Shown here in pieces: positions 1-8,773 of a DNA stretch of 64,000 nucleotides. How positions within the stretch are numbered: position 1 is the first letter of the stretch; each line of letters opens with the position of its first letter. The notes under the pieces are model-generated. The model searched no databases, was not told the origin of the DNA, and worked only from the letters and a program-made list of their open reading frames with translations. The position numbers were made by a program, and so were the translations under genes. This stretch comes from Pseudomonas sp. PIC25. GTDB lineage: Bacteria > Pseudomonadota > Gammaproteobacteria > Pseudomonadales > Pseudomonadaceae. The stretch spans positions 27,896-91,895 of the forward strand of contig NZ_MUJY01000185.1 of NCBI RefSeq assembly GCF_002286785.1, read 5' to 3'.

Positions 1-468
1 GCGGTGGTCAAGGCCAACAGCCACCTGGAAGGTGCCGAGATGGGCGAGGGTAGCGACTGTGGTCCGTTTGCCCGTCTGCGTCCCGGCACAGTGCTGGAGG
101 CCAAGGCACATGTGGGCAACTTCGTCGAACTGAAGAACGCGCACATGGGGGCGGGCGCCAAGGCAGGTCACCTGAGCTACCTGGGTGATGCCGAGATCGG
201 CGCCCGGACCAACATCGGCGCGGGCACCATCACCTGCAACTACGATGGCGCCAACAAGCATCGCACGGTTCTCGGCGAAGACGTATTCATCGGCTCCAAT
301 TCCGCTCTGGTCGCTCCCGTGACGCTGGGGAACGGCGCCACCACCGGGGCGGGCTCGACCATCACGGCCGATGTGCCGGCGGACAGCCTTGCCGTAGGAC
401 GTGCCCGCCAGCGCAATATCGAAGGCTGGAAAAGGCCGACCAAAGCAGCTACAAACCGCAAGCCATAA
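1..468 (+). CDS. glmU: GlmU, bifunctional GlcNAc-1-P uridyltransferase / GlcN-1-P acetyltransferase (3' part only)
   Basis: Only the last 155 codons are present; the gene begins before the window and is open from base 1. The protein shows hexapeptide (left-handed beta-helix) repeats such as [18 protein letters not shown] and the acetyltransferase-site run [10 protein letters not shown], as in the C-terminal half of GlmU. This half acetylates glucosamine-1-phosphate in the cytosolic UDP-GlcNAc pathway that feeds peptidoglycan and LPS. It lies upstream of glmS, which makes glucosamine-6-phosphate for the same pathway. The short basic tail after the helix is normal for the family. Confidence 0.96.
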   Translation, partial: AVVKANSHLEGAEMGEGSDCGPFARLRPGTVLEAKAHVGNFVELKNAHMGAGAKAGHLSYLGDAEIGARTNIGAGTITCNYDGANKHRTVLGEDVFIGSNSALVAPVTLGNGATTGAGSTITADVPADSLAVGRARQRNIEGWKRPTKAATNRKP

Positions 469-556
469 CCCAAGTAAAAGCTTGGCGGCACGCGGCCGTC
501 CCGCACTGAGCGCTTGCCGCTTGCCGCTTGTTTATGTTTTGATTCGCACCATTAAC

Positions 557-569
557 TTTCGAATCGAAA
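557..569. promoter_or_regulatory. Palindrome just upstream of the DeoR-type regulator, possible autoregulatory operator
   Basis: TTTCGA-A-TCGAAA is a perfect 6-1-6 palindrome ending 7 bases before the regulator's start codon. DeoR-family operators often carry TTCG half-sites. No other gene reads across it, so it could be the operator of the following gene. Binding is inferred only. The 5' part of the same gap also has three near-tandem copies of a CGCTTGC unit around 509-530. Confidence 0.35.
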
Positions 570-576
570 CTTAATA

Positions 577-1347
577 ATGTCGAAACGCAACACTCCGCAA
601 CGTCGCCATGCCATTCTCGCCTTGCTCGCCGAGCAGAGCGAGGTGAGCGTGGACGAGCTCGCCAAGCGTTTCGCCACTTCCGAAGTCACCATCCGCAAGG
701 ACCTCGCCGCGCTGGAGAAGAATGGACTGCTGTTGCGCCGTTATGGCGGTGCAGTGCCCGTTCCCCACGAGCTGATCGGCGAAGATACCCAGCCGGTTTC
801 TCCCTTCAAGAAAGCCATCGCGCGCGCTGCCGCCGGGCGCATCCGCGAGCATGCGAGGATCATCATCGACAGCGGCAGCACCACCGCAGCGATGATCCCG
901 GAGCTTGGCCACAAGCCTGGGCTGGTAGTGATGACCAATTCGCTGAACGTGGCTAATGCGCTGCGCGAGCTGGAGCACGAGCCAGTGCTGCTGATGACCG
1001 GCGGCACCTGGGACCCGCATTCGGAGTCCTTCCAAGGGCAGGTCGCCGAACAGGTCCTGCGCTCCTATGATTTCGACCAACTGTTCATCGGTGCCGATGG
1101 CATCGATCTCGAACGCGGTACCACCACCTTCAATGAATTGCTCGGACTCTCCCGTGTCATGGCCGAAGTGGCCCGGGAAGTCATCGTGATGGTCGAGGCC
1201 GACAAGGTTGGCCGCAAGATTCCCAATCTCGAGTTGCCCTGGAGCAGCGTCGATACCCTGATCACCGACGAACGCCTCTCGACCGAGGCGCGCGAACAGA
1301 TAACGGCACGCGGCATCACCCTGCTCTGCGTCGCCGTGGAAGCCTGA
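577..1347 (+). CDS. glmR: DeoR-family transcriptional regulator of the glm locus (GlmR-like)
   Basis: A 256-residue DeoR/GlpR-type repressor. The N-terminus (about residues 5-60) is a winged helix-turn-helix with the family signature around [20 protein letters not shown]. The C-terminal DeoRC sugar-phosphate sensor domain includes [11 protein letters not shown] and FIGADGID. It sits between glmU and glmS, 10 bp before glmS, so it probably senses an amino-sugar phosphate and tunes glmS. The start follows a poor ribosome-binding sequence, but the residues after Met fit the family N-terminus. The function is inferred from family and position. Confidence 0.85.
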   Translation: MSKRNTPQRRHAILALLAEQSEVSVDELAKRFATSEVTIRKDLAALEKNGLLLRRYGGAVPVPHELIGEDTQPVSPFKKAIARAAAGRIREHARIIIDSGSTTAAMIPELGHKPGLVVMTNSLNVANALRELEHEPVLLMTGGTWDPHSESFQGQVAEQVLRSYDFDQLFIGADGIDLERGTTTFNELLGLSRVMAEVAREVIVMVEADKVGRKIPNLELPWSSVDTLITDERLSTEAREQITARGITLLCVAVEA

Positions 1348-1357
1348 GGAGAACTCT

Positions 1358-3208
1358 ATGTGTGGCATCGTTGGCGCCATTGCCGAACGCAACATCACCG
1401 CCATCCTGCTGGAAGGTTTGAAGCGTCTGGAATATCGCGGCTATGACAGCGCCGGCGTGGCGGTGCTGGATGAGGCCGGCCGACTACAGCGCTGCCGCCG
1501 TTCCGGCAAGGTGGCCGAATTGGAACAGGCGCTGAAGGACGAGCCCCTGGCCGGTCGCCTGGGGATTGCCCATACCCGCTGGGCTACCCACGGCGCACCG
1601 TGCGAACGAAATGCCCACCCGCATTTCTCCGGCGACGGTCTGGCGGTGGTGCACAACGGCATCATCGAAAACCACGAAGAACTGCGCATCCACCTGAAAG
1701 GATTGGGCTACGCCTTCGTCTCCGATACCGATACCGAGGTGATCGTCCACCTGCTCCACCACAAGCTGAAGGAAACCGGCGACCTCACTGCCGCGCTCAA
1801 GGCAGCGGTGCCAGAGCTTCACGGTGCCTATGGCCTGGCGGTGATCAGCGCTGACCAGCCCGACCGCCTCGTGGCGACTCGCAGTGGCAGCCCGCTGGTG
1901 ATCGGTCTTGGTATCGGCGAGAACTTCCTGGCTTCCGACCAGTTGGCCCTGCGCCAAGTCACCGACCGTTTCGTGTATCTGGAAGAAGGCGACATCGCCG
2001 AGATCCGTCGCGACCGCATCAGCTTGTGGGACAGCGCCGGCCAGCCGGTGCAGCGCGAAGCCGTGCAGTATCACGAAGGCGCGGAAGCCGCCGACAAGGG
2101 TGAATACCGCCATTTCATGCTGAAGGAAATCTACGAGCAGCCGAAGGTGGTCCAGCGCACCCTGGAGGGCCGCATCGGTCAGGAGCAGGTGTTGGTCCAG
2201 GCATTCGGCCCCCAGGCTGCCGAGCTGTTCACCAAGGTGAAGAACGTCCAGATCGTCGCCTGCGGCACCAGCTACCACGCCGGCATGGTGGCGCGTTATT
2301 GGCTGGAAGCCTTGGCAGGGATTCCCTGCCAGATCGAAGTCGCCAGCGAATTCCGCTATCGCAAGGTGGTGGTGCAGCCGGACAGCCTGTTCGTCACCAT
2401 CTCCCAGTCGGGCGAGACCGCCGATACCCTGGCCGCGCTGCGCAATGCCAAGGCACGTTCCAGAGAAGAAGGGGGCTACCTGGCCAGCCTGGCGATCTGC
2501 AACGTCGGCACCAGCTCGTTGGTGCGCGAGTCTGACCTCTGTCTGTTGACCCAGGCCGGCCCGGAAATCGGCGTGGCCTCGACCAAGGCCTTCACTACCC
2601 AACTGGTGGCGCTCCTGCTGCTGACTCTCACCCTGGGCAAGGTGCGCGGCGGCTTGGAGGAAGGCGTCGAAGCCGAACTGGTGGAAGAGCTGCGCCGCCT
2701 GCCGACCCGCCTTGGCGAAGCGCTGGCCATGGACAAGACCGTGGAGAAAGTCGCCGAGTTGTTCGCCGAGAAAAACCACACCCTGTTCCTGGGGCGTGGC
2801 GCCCAGTATCCGGTTGCCATGGAGGGAGCGCTCAAGCTCAAGGAAATCTCCTACATCCACGCCGAAGCCTATCCGGCCGGTGAACTCAAGCACGGCCCGC
2901 TGGCCCTGGTGGACGCCGACATGCCGGTGGTGACCGTGGCGCCGAACAACGAGCTGGTGGAAAAGCTCAAGTCCAACCTGCAGGAAGTCCGCGCGCGCGG
3001 CGGAGAGCTGATCGTCTTCGCCGATGGCGAAGCGGGTATCGAGAACGGCGAGGGCACCCATCTGGTCAACATGCCGCACATCCATGACGTGCTGGCGCCG
3101 ATCCTCTACACCCTGCCGCTGCAACTGCTCTCGTACCACGTCGCCGTACTGAAAGGCACCGACGTCGACCAGCCACGGAATCTGGCCAAGTCGGTAACCG
3201 TCGAGTAA
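1358..3208 (+). CDS. glmS: Glutamine--fructose-6-phosphate aminotransferase (isomerizing)
   Basis: GlmS converts fructose-6-phosphate and glutamine to glucosamine-6-phosphate, the entry step of UDP-GlcNAc synthesis. The protein starts MCGIVGA, so Cys2 becomes the N-terminal nucleophile of the class II glutaminase domain (to about residue 240). Two SIS isomerase domains follow, with [10 protein letters not shown] and the C-terminal LAKSVTVE. At 616 residues it is a few longer than typical Pseudomonas GlmS; the extra residues lie around [15 protein letters not shown], where the family usually has a shorter loop. An AGGAG sequence precedes the ATG. No glmS ribozyme-like element lies upstream. 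Confidence 0.97.
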   Translation: MCGIVGAIAERNITAILLEGLKRLEYRGYDSAGVAVLDEAGRLQRCRRSGKVAELEQALKDEPLAGRLGIAHTRWATHGAPCERNAHPHFSGDGLAVVHNGIIENHEELRIHLKGLGYAFVSDTDTEVIVHLLHHKLKETGDLTAALKAAVPELHGAYGLAVISADQPDRLVATRSGSPLVIGLGIGENFLASDQLALRQVTDRFVYLEEGDIAEIRRDRISLWDSAGQPVQREAVQYHEGAEAADKGEYRHFMLKEIYEQPKVVQRTLEGRIGQEQVLVQAFGPQAAELFTKVKNVQIVACGTSYHAGMVARYWLEALAGIPCQIEVASEFRYRKVVVQPDSLFVTISQSGETADTLAALRNAKARSREEGGYLASLAICNVGTSSLVRESDLCLLTQAGPEIGVASTKAFTTQLVALLLLTLTLGKVRGGLEEGVEAELVEELRRLPTRLGEALAMDKTVEKVAELFAEKNHTLFLGRGAQYPVAMEGALKLKEISYIHAEAYPAGELKHGPLALVDADMPVVTVAPNNELVEKLKSNLQEVRARGGELIVFADGEAGIENGEGTHLVNMPHIHDVLAPILYTLPLQLLSYHVAVLKGTDVDQPRNLAKSVTVE

Positions 3209-3235
3209 CCGGCTGATCATCCCGGCTGGCGCGCG
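3173..3235 (+). other. attTn7 region: TnsD recognition in glmS 3' end plus predicted insertion point
   Basis: The last 36 bases of glmS encode [11 protein letters not shown], the segment recognised by Tn7 TnsD in many bacteria. Tn7-type insertion normally occurs about 25 bp past the stop codon, here near 3233. No tns genes or Tn7-type terminal repeats were seen. The genes immediately downstream are accessory (type III effector-like) rather than housekeeping. Confidence 0.55.
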
Positions 3236-3309
3236 CATCATCAATATTCGCGCGGCCGGGTTCGCCACAGGCAGAAACTCTCCTCTGCCTGTCAACTCGT
3301 CCTTCGCCC

Positions 3310-3337
3310 GGAATTTCTTCGTCGCGAATGCCACTCA
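3310..3337 (+). promoter_or_regulatory. Putative hrp box (HrpL-dependent promoter) upstream of NEL effector 1
   Basis: GGAATT, 15 bases, then CCACTCA. The hrp box consensus is GGAACC-N15/16-CCACNNA: the -10 half matches exactly and the -35 half matches at 4 of 6. It lies 139 bp before the start codon at 3477. The rest of the 3209-3476 gap shows no gene. Confidence 0.5.
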
Positions 3338-3476
3338 AGGCAGAGTTGCCGCAACGGCATATCCATTCAGACCAACGTCCTGACGCTTCAGTCCATGAGG
3401 CTGTAGCGTCTTTTCAGTGAACGTTTGGATGGTTTCGGCCTGGCAATGCCTTTCGTCATTAGTCGGAGCCCTATGA

Positions 3477-5591
3477 ATGGATCGGATACCTCACTCACCT
3501 TCCACTTCCTTCCATTCCTGCAGCAGCCATTCGTCCGAGGCCTTGGACGACACCGCGCAATCGGTACCGGGAAACCCCGTTCCGGCGCTCCAACCGCCAC
3601 CCATGACGAGCAATATCCTGGGCTTGATGAGGGGCGCTCTGAGCGCTTTTCAGGGCGCCTTCCAGTTACCGAGTGTCGGGCTGGGCTGGGTTCTGCCTCG
3701 CATTCCGCAGCCAGAGGCGGGCGGGTCAACGACATCGGCCCATGCCATGGATCCGAGCGTGACGAATTGGCTGGAAGAAGCCGGCACGCCGGACATGCGC
3801 GCCTCGCGAGCGACGGCCGCGCAGCATCTCCAGGAGGTGCTGCAAGGGAAAGAGGAACTGGTTCTGAATGGCCTGGCGCTGGGAACCTTGCCCGACATCT
3901 TCGATCGGGCCGAGGTCAAGGAGGGGTTGAGATCCGTGAGACTGAACGACTGCCGGCTCGATACGCTCCCGGCTTCGCTCCTGCAACTCCCTCGACTGGA
4001 GATTCTGAGTGTGCAAAACGCCGGCCTCAGCCATCTTCCCGAGTTCGGAGAAATGCCCGGATTGCTATCCCTGAACCTCAGTCATAACCGATTGACTGAA
4101 TTGCCAGAGAGCATTGGCAGGATGGGTTCTCCCTTAGCGCTCATTCTCGATAGGAACCGACTGGAGTTTCTGCCGGAATCCATTGGGCGTCTCACGGCGC
4201 TGAGAGAGCTTACTGTCCCAGGCAACCGCCTGCATGGACTATCGGATAGCCTGGGCGATCTGCTGGACCTGGAGAAGCTTGATGTCGGTTTCAACCGCTT
4301 GAGCGACCTCCCCGAGTCGTTGGGCCGGTTGCCGCTCGAGCAACTGTTCATCAACGGAATGCCCGAACTTCGAGAAATACCGCCGGTGGTATTCGCCATG
4401 GCGTCGTTGGAAGAGCTACGACTCAATAACACGGCCCTGGCGTCGGTCCCCCCGGAAATCGGCCAATTGAGCAACCTACAGTACCTGGATCTTTCCGAAT
4501 GCCGGATAACCTCGATTGCCGAAGAAATTGGCCAGTTGCCAGAGACATGTAATGTCGAGTTGAGTGGTAATCCGCTTCCCCGGGCCCTTGTTGACCGGTT
4601 GCGACACGCAGTTGGAGGGCCGCAGATCCATGTCGGAAAACAAGCAACCCAATCCCTGGAGACGAACATAGCCGGATGGCTGAAGGATATTTCGCGCGAA
4701 CAAGTGATGAAATGGCAACGGCTGGCGAATAACGTCGAGCTCGGTGCGCAAGTCGGAGAATTCAACTCCTGGCTGGAGGCGATGCGCGAGACTGCGGATT
4801 ACAGGAACGAGAAGACCCGCCCTCACCTCGAACACAGGATGCAATCCCTGCTCGAAGACCTGACCCGCATGCTGGAAAACATCGACCCCGCTCGTCTCCC
4901 CAGGGAAAGTCCGTTGCCAACCTATCTGGAGATCGCCCGGGACGCCGTCTCGAGATGTGAGGATCGTGCCCTGATGGGGTTGGACGGGATGGAGCTGCGA
5001 CAGGTCAGTGAGCGAGCGAGTCGTGGCGATTACAACGACAGCCAATTGATCGCCCTGGGGCGTGAGATGTTCATTCGCGATCAGATTTCCCTGATAGCGG
5101 AGGAAAAGGCAAAGGAGCTACCCAAAGGGGACGATGAGGAAGAGGGCGTGGAAGTCCATCTCACCTATCTGGTCGGTCTGCGTGACCAACTGGGCCTGAC
5201 ACTGGGCAGCCAGGACCTGCTCTATTCGTCTTTATCCGAGGTTGACGGGGAGGATCTGAAGCGTGCGGCTCAGGAAATTCGGCAGCAATTGGACACGCCC
5301 GGCGTGTTGCGCACCTTCCTGGCCGATTGGGAGCCGATACGGCAGTTGGTGAACCAGCGGCACCCGGCGGAATGGCGGAATATCGAAAAAGAGTTCGAAG
5401 CGCTGGAAGATCAGGCCTATGGCCAGGATGGAAATACCGACTGGGCGGCACTTGCGGGGCTGGGCGTAAGGCGGGAGCAGGCTTTTCGCGAGCTGTGCGC
5501 GAACAAGGTCGAGGAATTACTGAAAAGGGAACTGCCATCCGCATCGCGCGACCCGGAAGAACCGGCGGCAAAACGCGCCCGCCTGGATTGA
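3477..5591 (+). CDS. LRR protein with NEL-type E3 ubiquitin ligase domain, predicted type III effector (copy 1)
   Basis: 704 residues. Order: a Ser-rich N-terminus (SPSTSFHSCSSHSS), a linker, about ten leucine-rich repeats at roughly 150-367 (NxLxxLPxxIxxLxxL pattern), then the NEL (novel E3 ligase) domain from about 396 to 690. The CEDR motif with Cys494 matches the catalytic CxDR of IpaH/SspH ligases, and AYGQDGNTDW fits the NEL C-terminal part. The C-terminus, PAAKRARLD at 696-704, resembles a nuclear localisation signal. No Sec signal or membrane span is visible. The start at 3477 aligns with the paralogue at 6216 and follows GGAG by 8 bases; the overlapping ATG at 3473 is out of frame. 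Expected role: ubiquitination of a host protein after injection. The target is unknown. Confidence 0.88.
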   Translation: MDRIPHSPSTSFHSCSSHSSEALDDTAQSVPGNPVPALQPPPMTSNILGLMRGALSAFQGAFQLPSVGLGWVLPRIPQPEAGGSTTSAHAMDPSVTNWLEEAGTPDMRASRATAAQHLQEVLQGKEELVLNGLALGTLPDIFDRAEVKEGLRSVRLNDCRLDTLPASLLQLPRLEILSVQNAGLSHLPEFGEMPGLLSLNLSHNRLTELPESIGRMGSPLALILDRNRLEFLPESIGRLTALRELTVPGNRLHGLSDSLGDLLDLEKLDVGFNRLSDLPESLGRLPLEQLFINGMPELREIPPVVFAMASLEELRLNNTALASVPPEIGQLSNLQYLDLSECRITSIAEEIGQLPETCNVELSGNPLPRALVDRLRHAVGGPQIHVGKQATQSLETNIAGWLKDISREQVMKWQRLANNVELGAQVGEFNSWLEAMRETADYRNEKTRPHLEHRMQSLLEDLTRMLENIDPARLPRESPLPTYLEIARDAVSRCEDRALMGLDGMELRQVSERASRGDYNDSQLIALGREMFIRDQISLIAEEKAKELPKGDDEEEGVEVHLTYLVGLRDQLGLTLGSQDLLYSSLSEVDGEDLKRAAQEIRQQLDTPGVLRTFLADWEPIRQLVNQRHPAEWRNIEKEFEALEDQAYGQDGNTDWAALAGLGVRREQAFRELCANKVEELLKRELPSASRDPEEPAAKRARLD

Positions 5592-5653
5592 GTGATGGCA
5601 AAACGAAAGGCTCTGCTACGGGCCTTACGCTTGGTATCGGCCATCATTGACCG

Positions 5654-5682
5654 GGAACTCTCCGACCGGGGATCGCCACACA
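5654..5682 (+). promoter_or_regulatory. Putative hrp box (HrpL-dependent promoter) upstream of chaperone and NEL effector 2
   Basis: GGAACT, 16 bases, then CCACACA: 5 of 6 in the -35 half and all fixed positions of CCACNNA. It ends 32 bp before the chaperone ATG at 5715. The frame is open further upstream, but a promoter here argues that translation starts at 5715. Confidence 0.6.
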
Positions 5683-5714
5683 CCATTTGTTCCCACCGCA
5701 ACGCGAGATTTCCC

Positions 5715-6203
5715 ATGTACCCCCAAGATGCTCGAGCCTGGCTCACGGAAGCATTTTCACGCGGGCGAACCGGCCTCGGTAATACGCTCGTTTTCGATGC
5801 CCAGGGACAGGCTGTCGTACATGCGCCGGAAGGCGTCAGTTGCCTGCTTTGGATTCCCGATCACGATGCTCGCTGGCATCTCTATGCTTCCCTGAAAGAA
5901 ATCGACCCGAGAAGCGATGGCCATTTCCTGGCCATGGCGCTCGCCCTCAATCTGCAAGCCGTCCTGATGCAGGGCACCCATATCGGCCTCAATCCCGAGA
6001 CCCGGCAACTGCTGCTCCATCGCGTGGTGACGATCGATAAGGCCACGCTGGATGCCCCCAAGACCCTGCGGCATTTCATCGGTCGATGCGTCCATCTGCG
6101 CGATGAGTTGGGAAAAGCTATCGTCTCCGCCGCGGCATCGTCGAAACCGGAGCCTCCAGGGGCTTTCCACCCGTCCCTTTCGTTTCGTCAACGTTTTGCT
6201 TGA
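5715..6203 (+). CDS. CesT/SycE-like type III secretion chaperone (for the NEL effectors)
   Basis: 162 residues from the chosen start, MYPQDARAWLTEAF. The protein follows the class I chaperone pattern: NTLVFDAQGQAVV near the N-terminus, then ALALNLQAVLMQGTHIGLNPE, then the Leu-rich helix TLDAPKTLRHFIGRCVHL. This is the small dimeric alpha-beta fold that binds an effector's N-terminus and delivers it to the secretion ATPase. It lies between the two LRR-NEL genes, 12 bp before the second. The frame is open back to 5592, but the paralogue context, a GAGA sequence before 5715 and the hrp box at 5654-5682 favour 5715. The family call rests on pattern and context; sequence similarity in this family is always low. 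Confidence 0.75.
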   Translation: MYPQDARAWLTEAFSRGRTGLGNTLVFDAQGQAVVHAPEGVSCLLWIPDHDARWHLYASLKEIDPRSDGHFLAMALALNLQAVLMQGTHIGLNPETRQLLLHRVVTIDKATLDAPKTLRHFIGRCVHLRDELGKAIVSAAASSKPEPPGAFHPSLSFRQRFA

Positions 6204-6215
6204 TCGGAGTCTTCG

Positions 6216-8342
6216 ATGAATACGCCGCCCCTTTCGCCGAGCGTTTCCAGCTCGTCTCGTACCTCTTCATCCCAGACCTCCGGGTCGGAAGCCGACAACC
6301 TTCACTGGGAGCCGGGCAATCGGGCCCCGGCTCTTCAGTTACCTCCTGGTCTACATGTTCCCGATGCGGGACAGCTTCATCCGATAGCGCAGCTTCTGGC
6401 GACCTATCAGGGCAACATCCACCTCCCCATGCTCGGCCCGGGTTGGGTGTTGCCTCAGATTCCTCAGGCGGCTGTGGGCGAAGCCAGTTCTTCCGCACCA
6501 TCCAATGCGCTGGAGGCTGAACTGAGGCAATGGGTGGACGGGGCCGATAATCCCGCGATGGCCGCTGACAGGCGTATTGCGGAATCTAGGATTCTGGATG
6601 TTCTGAGGCGCAATCGCGATCTGCTGGTATTGGAGAACCTGAAGTTTGGCGAACTGCCGGATGTTTTCGGCCATCCCGATATCCGGGAGCGGTTGAAGAC
6701 GGTGGAGATCAGTTGCTGCGATGTCGACAGGCTTCCCGCTACGCTGTTGGATCTACCTGAGTTGAGGCACCTGAGTGTGCTGGGTTGTCCCATCACCGAA
6801 CTCCCCGAATTCGGCAACATGCCGAAGCTTCAAACGCTTCATCTGCCGGACAACGAACTGACCAGACTGCCGGAAAACATCGGAAAGCTCACCAATCTGA
6901 AACGGCTGGCTGTAGACAGCAACAACCTGGAAGCCCTGCCGGATTCGCTGACCCGACTCAGTAACCTGGAAAAGCTGAACGTCTCATTCAACCAGATCAG
7001 CAGGTTGCCAGATGGCATGAAAGGGATGACGTCGCTGCAGAACCTGAATATTGGTTCGAATATGCTGCAAGAGCTTCCCGATGACCTGGCCGTCCTGCCG
7101 CTGGTCAAGTTGAAGGCCAACCAGATCGGCTTTCAGGAAATTCCTCCCGTGATCCTGTCGATCGAGTCTCTGGAGGTGCTGAAACTCTCTTTGAATCAGA
7201 TTTCGCTGCTCCCGCCGGAAATCGCGCAACTGAATAATCTCGCCGTCCTGGATGTCGCCCACTGCCGCTTGACGTCGCTGCCGGAGGAAATCGCCCAGCT
7301 TCCCCACAGTTGCGACGTGGAGGTGGGAGGAAACCCATTGTCCGAGGGCATACGCAGTCACTTCGCTCGTATTCACGAAGAAGGAGGGCCGCTGATTTCC
7401 TATACGGAAGACGAGGGGGACCCGGTTGAGCGCGCGACCCAGCCGCTGGACACCAACGTGGCCAAGTGGATAAAGGACCTGACGCCCGAGCAGCTACAGA
7501 AGTGGCAAGCGTTCGGCCGCGAGGAGCGGGCTGGGCATTTGAATACTTGGCTGGAATTCATGGACCAGACAGCGGATTTCAAGAACGAGCAGACTCGTCC
7601 CCGTCTCGAGCAGCGGATGCGGAACATGCTGGGCGACCTGACCCGCATGCTGGAGGACCCGGACGATACCCGGTTGTCGATCTATCTCGGTATCGCCGAA
7701 GAAGCCACTTCGTCCTGCCGGGACCGCATCGCGGTGGGCCTGAACAACATGGAACTGCAGCAGGTCAATGATCGCGCGGGGCAAGGTGGAGTGAGCAGCA
7801 AGCAGCTCCTGGCTCTGGGGCGTGAAATGTTCATCCGCGACCAGATCGACCATATCGCCAAGGACAAGGTGAAAGGCTTGAGAGGAGTGGACGAGGTGGA
7901 GGTGCACTTGGCCTTCCAGGTCGGTTTGCAACGCTCGTTCGGCCTGACGTTCGGAAACCAGGACATGCTGTACCGGGGTTGTTCCCAGGTGCGCGACAAG
8001 GATCTGCGGCTGGCAGAGCGAAGAATCCAGGCCTCGCTGGAGGCTCCCGGCATGTTGCGCAGTTTTCTGGCCGACTGGGAACCGATGCGGAGCATGGTCA
8101 AACTTCGGTATGGCGTGGAATGGCGAGCCACCGAGCGCAAGTTTCGGGAACTTGAGGAGCAGGCCTACGGGCAGGGTGGCAAAACCGACTGGAAGGCGCT
8201 CGCGGAGCTTGGTAAGCAGCGCGAACAGGCGTTCCATGAGCTTTGCGCGAGCAAGCTGAACGAGTTGACTCAGACCAATCTTCCGTCGTACTCGCCGTTG
8301 TCGGGGGAGCCGTCGTCCAGCAAGCGTCCGCGGTTGGGTTGA
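6216..8342 (+). CDS. LRR protein with NEL-type E3 ubiquitin ligase domain, predicted type III effector (copy 2)
   Basis: 708 residues, paralogous to the 3477 protein over its whole length. The N-terminus is very Ser-rich (PPLSPSVSSSSRTSSS), with no acidic residue in the first 12, a common trait of Hrp-secreted effectors. LRRs span roughly 160-380 (NKLxxLPxxLxxL type) and are followed by the NEL domain. The catalytic motif is CRDR with Cys501, then IAVGLNNMEL, as in IpaH proteins. It ends SSSKRPRLG, a short basic motif. GGAG lies 7 bases before the ATG. The gene follows the chaperone by 12 bp, so the two are probably one transcript. The two ligases differ most in the LRRs, suggesting different substrates. 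Confidence 0.88.
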   Translation: MNTPPLSPSVSSSSRTSSSQTSGSEADNLHWEPGNRAPALQLPPGLHVPDAGQLHPIAQLLATYQGNIHLPMLGPGWVLPQIPQAAVGEASSSAPSNALEAELRQWVDGADNPAMAADRRIAESRILDVLRRNRDLLVLENLKFGELPDVFGHPDIRERLKTVEISCCDVDRLPATLLDLPELRHLSVLGCPITELPEFGNMPKLQTLHLPDNELTRLPENIGKLTNLKRLAVDSNNLEALPDSLTRLSNLEKLNVSFNQISRLPDGMKGMTSLQNLNIGSNMLQELPDDLAVLPLVKLKANQIGFQEIPPVILSIESLEVLKLSLNQISLLPPEIAQLNNLAVLDVAHCRLTSLPEEIAQLPHSCDVEVGGNPLSEGIRSHFARIHEEGGPLISYTEDEGDPVERATQPLDTNVAKWIKDLTPEQLQKWQAFGREERAGHLNTWLEFMDQTADFKNEQTRPRLEQRMRNMLGDLTRMLEDPDDTRLSIYLGIAEEATSSCRDRIAVGLNNMELQQVNDRAGQGGVSSKQLLALGREMFIRDQIDHIAKDKVKGLRGVDEVEVHLAFQVGLQRSFGLTFGNQDMLYRGCSQVRDKDLRLAERRIQASLEAPGMLRSFLADWEPMRSMVKLRYGVEWRATERKFRELEEQAYGQGGKTDWKALAELGKQREQAFHELCASKLNELTQTNLPSYSPLSGEPSSSKRPRLG

Positions 8343-8373
8343 GGGGGCGCCGGAGCGATTTTGCGAAGCGGCT

Positions 8374-8397
8374 GTAACGCTTTCAGGAAAGGCGACT
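8374..8397 (+). promoter_or_regulatory. Possible ECF-sigma type promoter before the bufferin operon
   Basis: GTAACG followed 13 bases later by CGACT, about 70 bp before the precursor start. Bufferin-type operons are often under ECF sigma factors, and GTAAC/CGA-type halves are typical of these. The spacing is short for such a promoter, so this is only a weak suggestion. Confidence 0.25.
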
Positions 8398-8465
8398 CTA
8401 CCTGTCTGTCGGGATTGATCTATCAGCAACGCCGACCACCCAAATATCAGAAGAGGACAAATGGA

Positions 8466-8717
8466 ATGAGCGCAAAAACCAGCATCACCGGTGCGGCACT
8501 GGCTTTGGCGGCTGCGGGGCTGTTCGCCAGCTTGCCAGCCCAGGTCGTGGCGGAGGAAGCCATGGTGCATTGCTATGGCGTGAATGCCTGCAAGGGGCAG
8601 AACGACTGCAAGACTGCACAGAACTCGTGCAAAGGGCAGGGCGCCTGCAAGGGACAGGGCTTCAAGAGCATGACCTTGGCCGAGTGCCAGTCCGCGGGCG
8701 GCAAGGTCGGCGACTGA
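8466..8717 (+). CDS. bufA: Bufferin-type (BufA-like) cysteine-rich precursor peptide
   Basis: 83 residues: a Sec signal peptide (hydrophobic ALALAAAGLFASLPAQVVA, to about residue 28) followed by a Cys/Lys/Gly-rich mature part. It has six cysteines, mostly spaced C-x5-C, with repeats CKGQND, CKGQGA and CKGQGF. In this recently described family a partner MNIO (DUF692) enzyme modifies core cysteines, giving periplasmic peptides that bind copper. The start at 8466 follows GAGGA by 8 bases; the frame is open further upstream without a convincing start. The MNIO and DUF2063 genes follow directly. The exact subfamily (BufA1 or BufA2) is not certain. Confidence 0.82.
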   Translation: MSAKTSITGAALALAAAGLFASLPAQVVAEEAMVHCYGVNACKGQNDCKTAQNSCKGQGACKGQGFKSMTLAECQSAGGKVGD

Positions 8718-8773
8718 TGCCTCCGGGCGGGACGCCTCTCCGGCTTCCCGCCCAGTCTTGAAAGGAGGGCCTT

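Noticed and set aside
1484..3334. 616-residue minus-strand frame opposite glmS
   Set aside because: Shadow of a GC-rich gene; low-complexity, no motifs.
3209..3476. Tn7 transposon ends or tns genes
   Set aside because: No terminal repeats or transposition genes are visible near the attTn7 site.
3425..4087. Overlapping + frame of 220 residues at the start of effector 1
   Set aside because: It is out of frame with the LRR protein, which aligns with its paralogue; no family content.
5592..5714. Longer start for the chaperone (41 extra residues)
   Set aside because: The stretch holds a near-perfect hrp box and does not look like a chaperone N-terminus.
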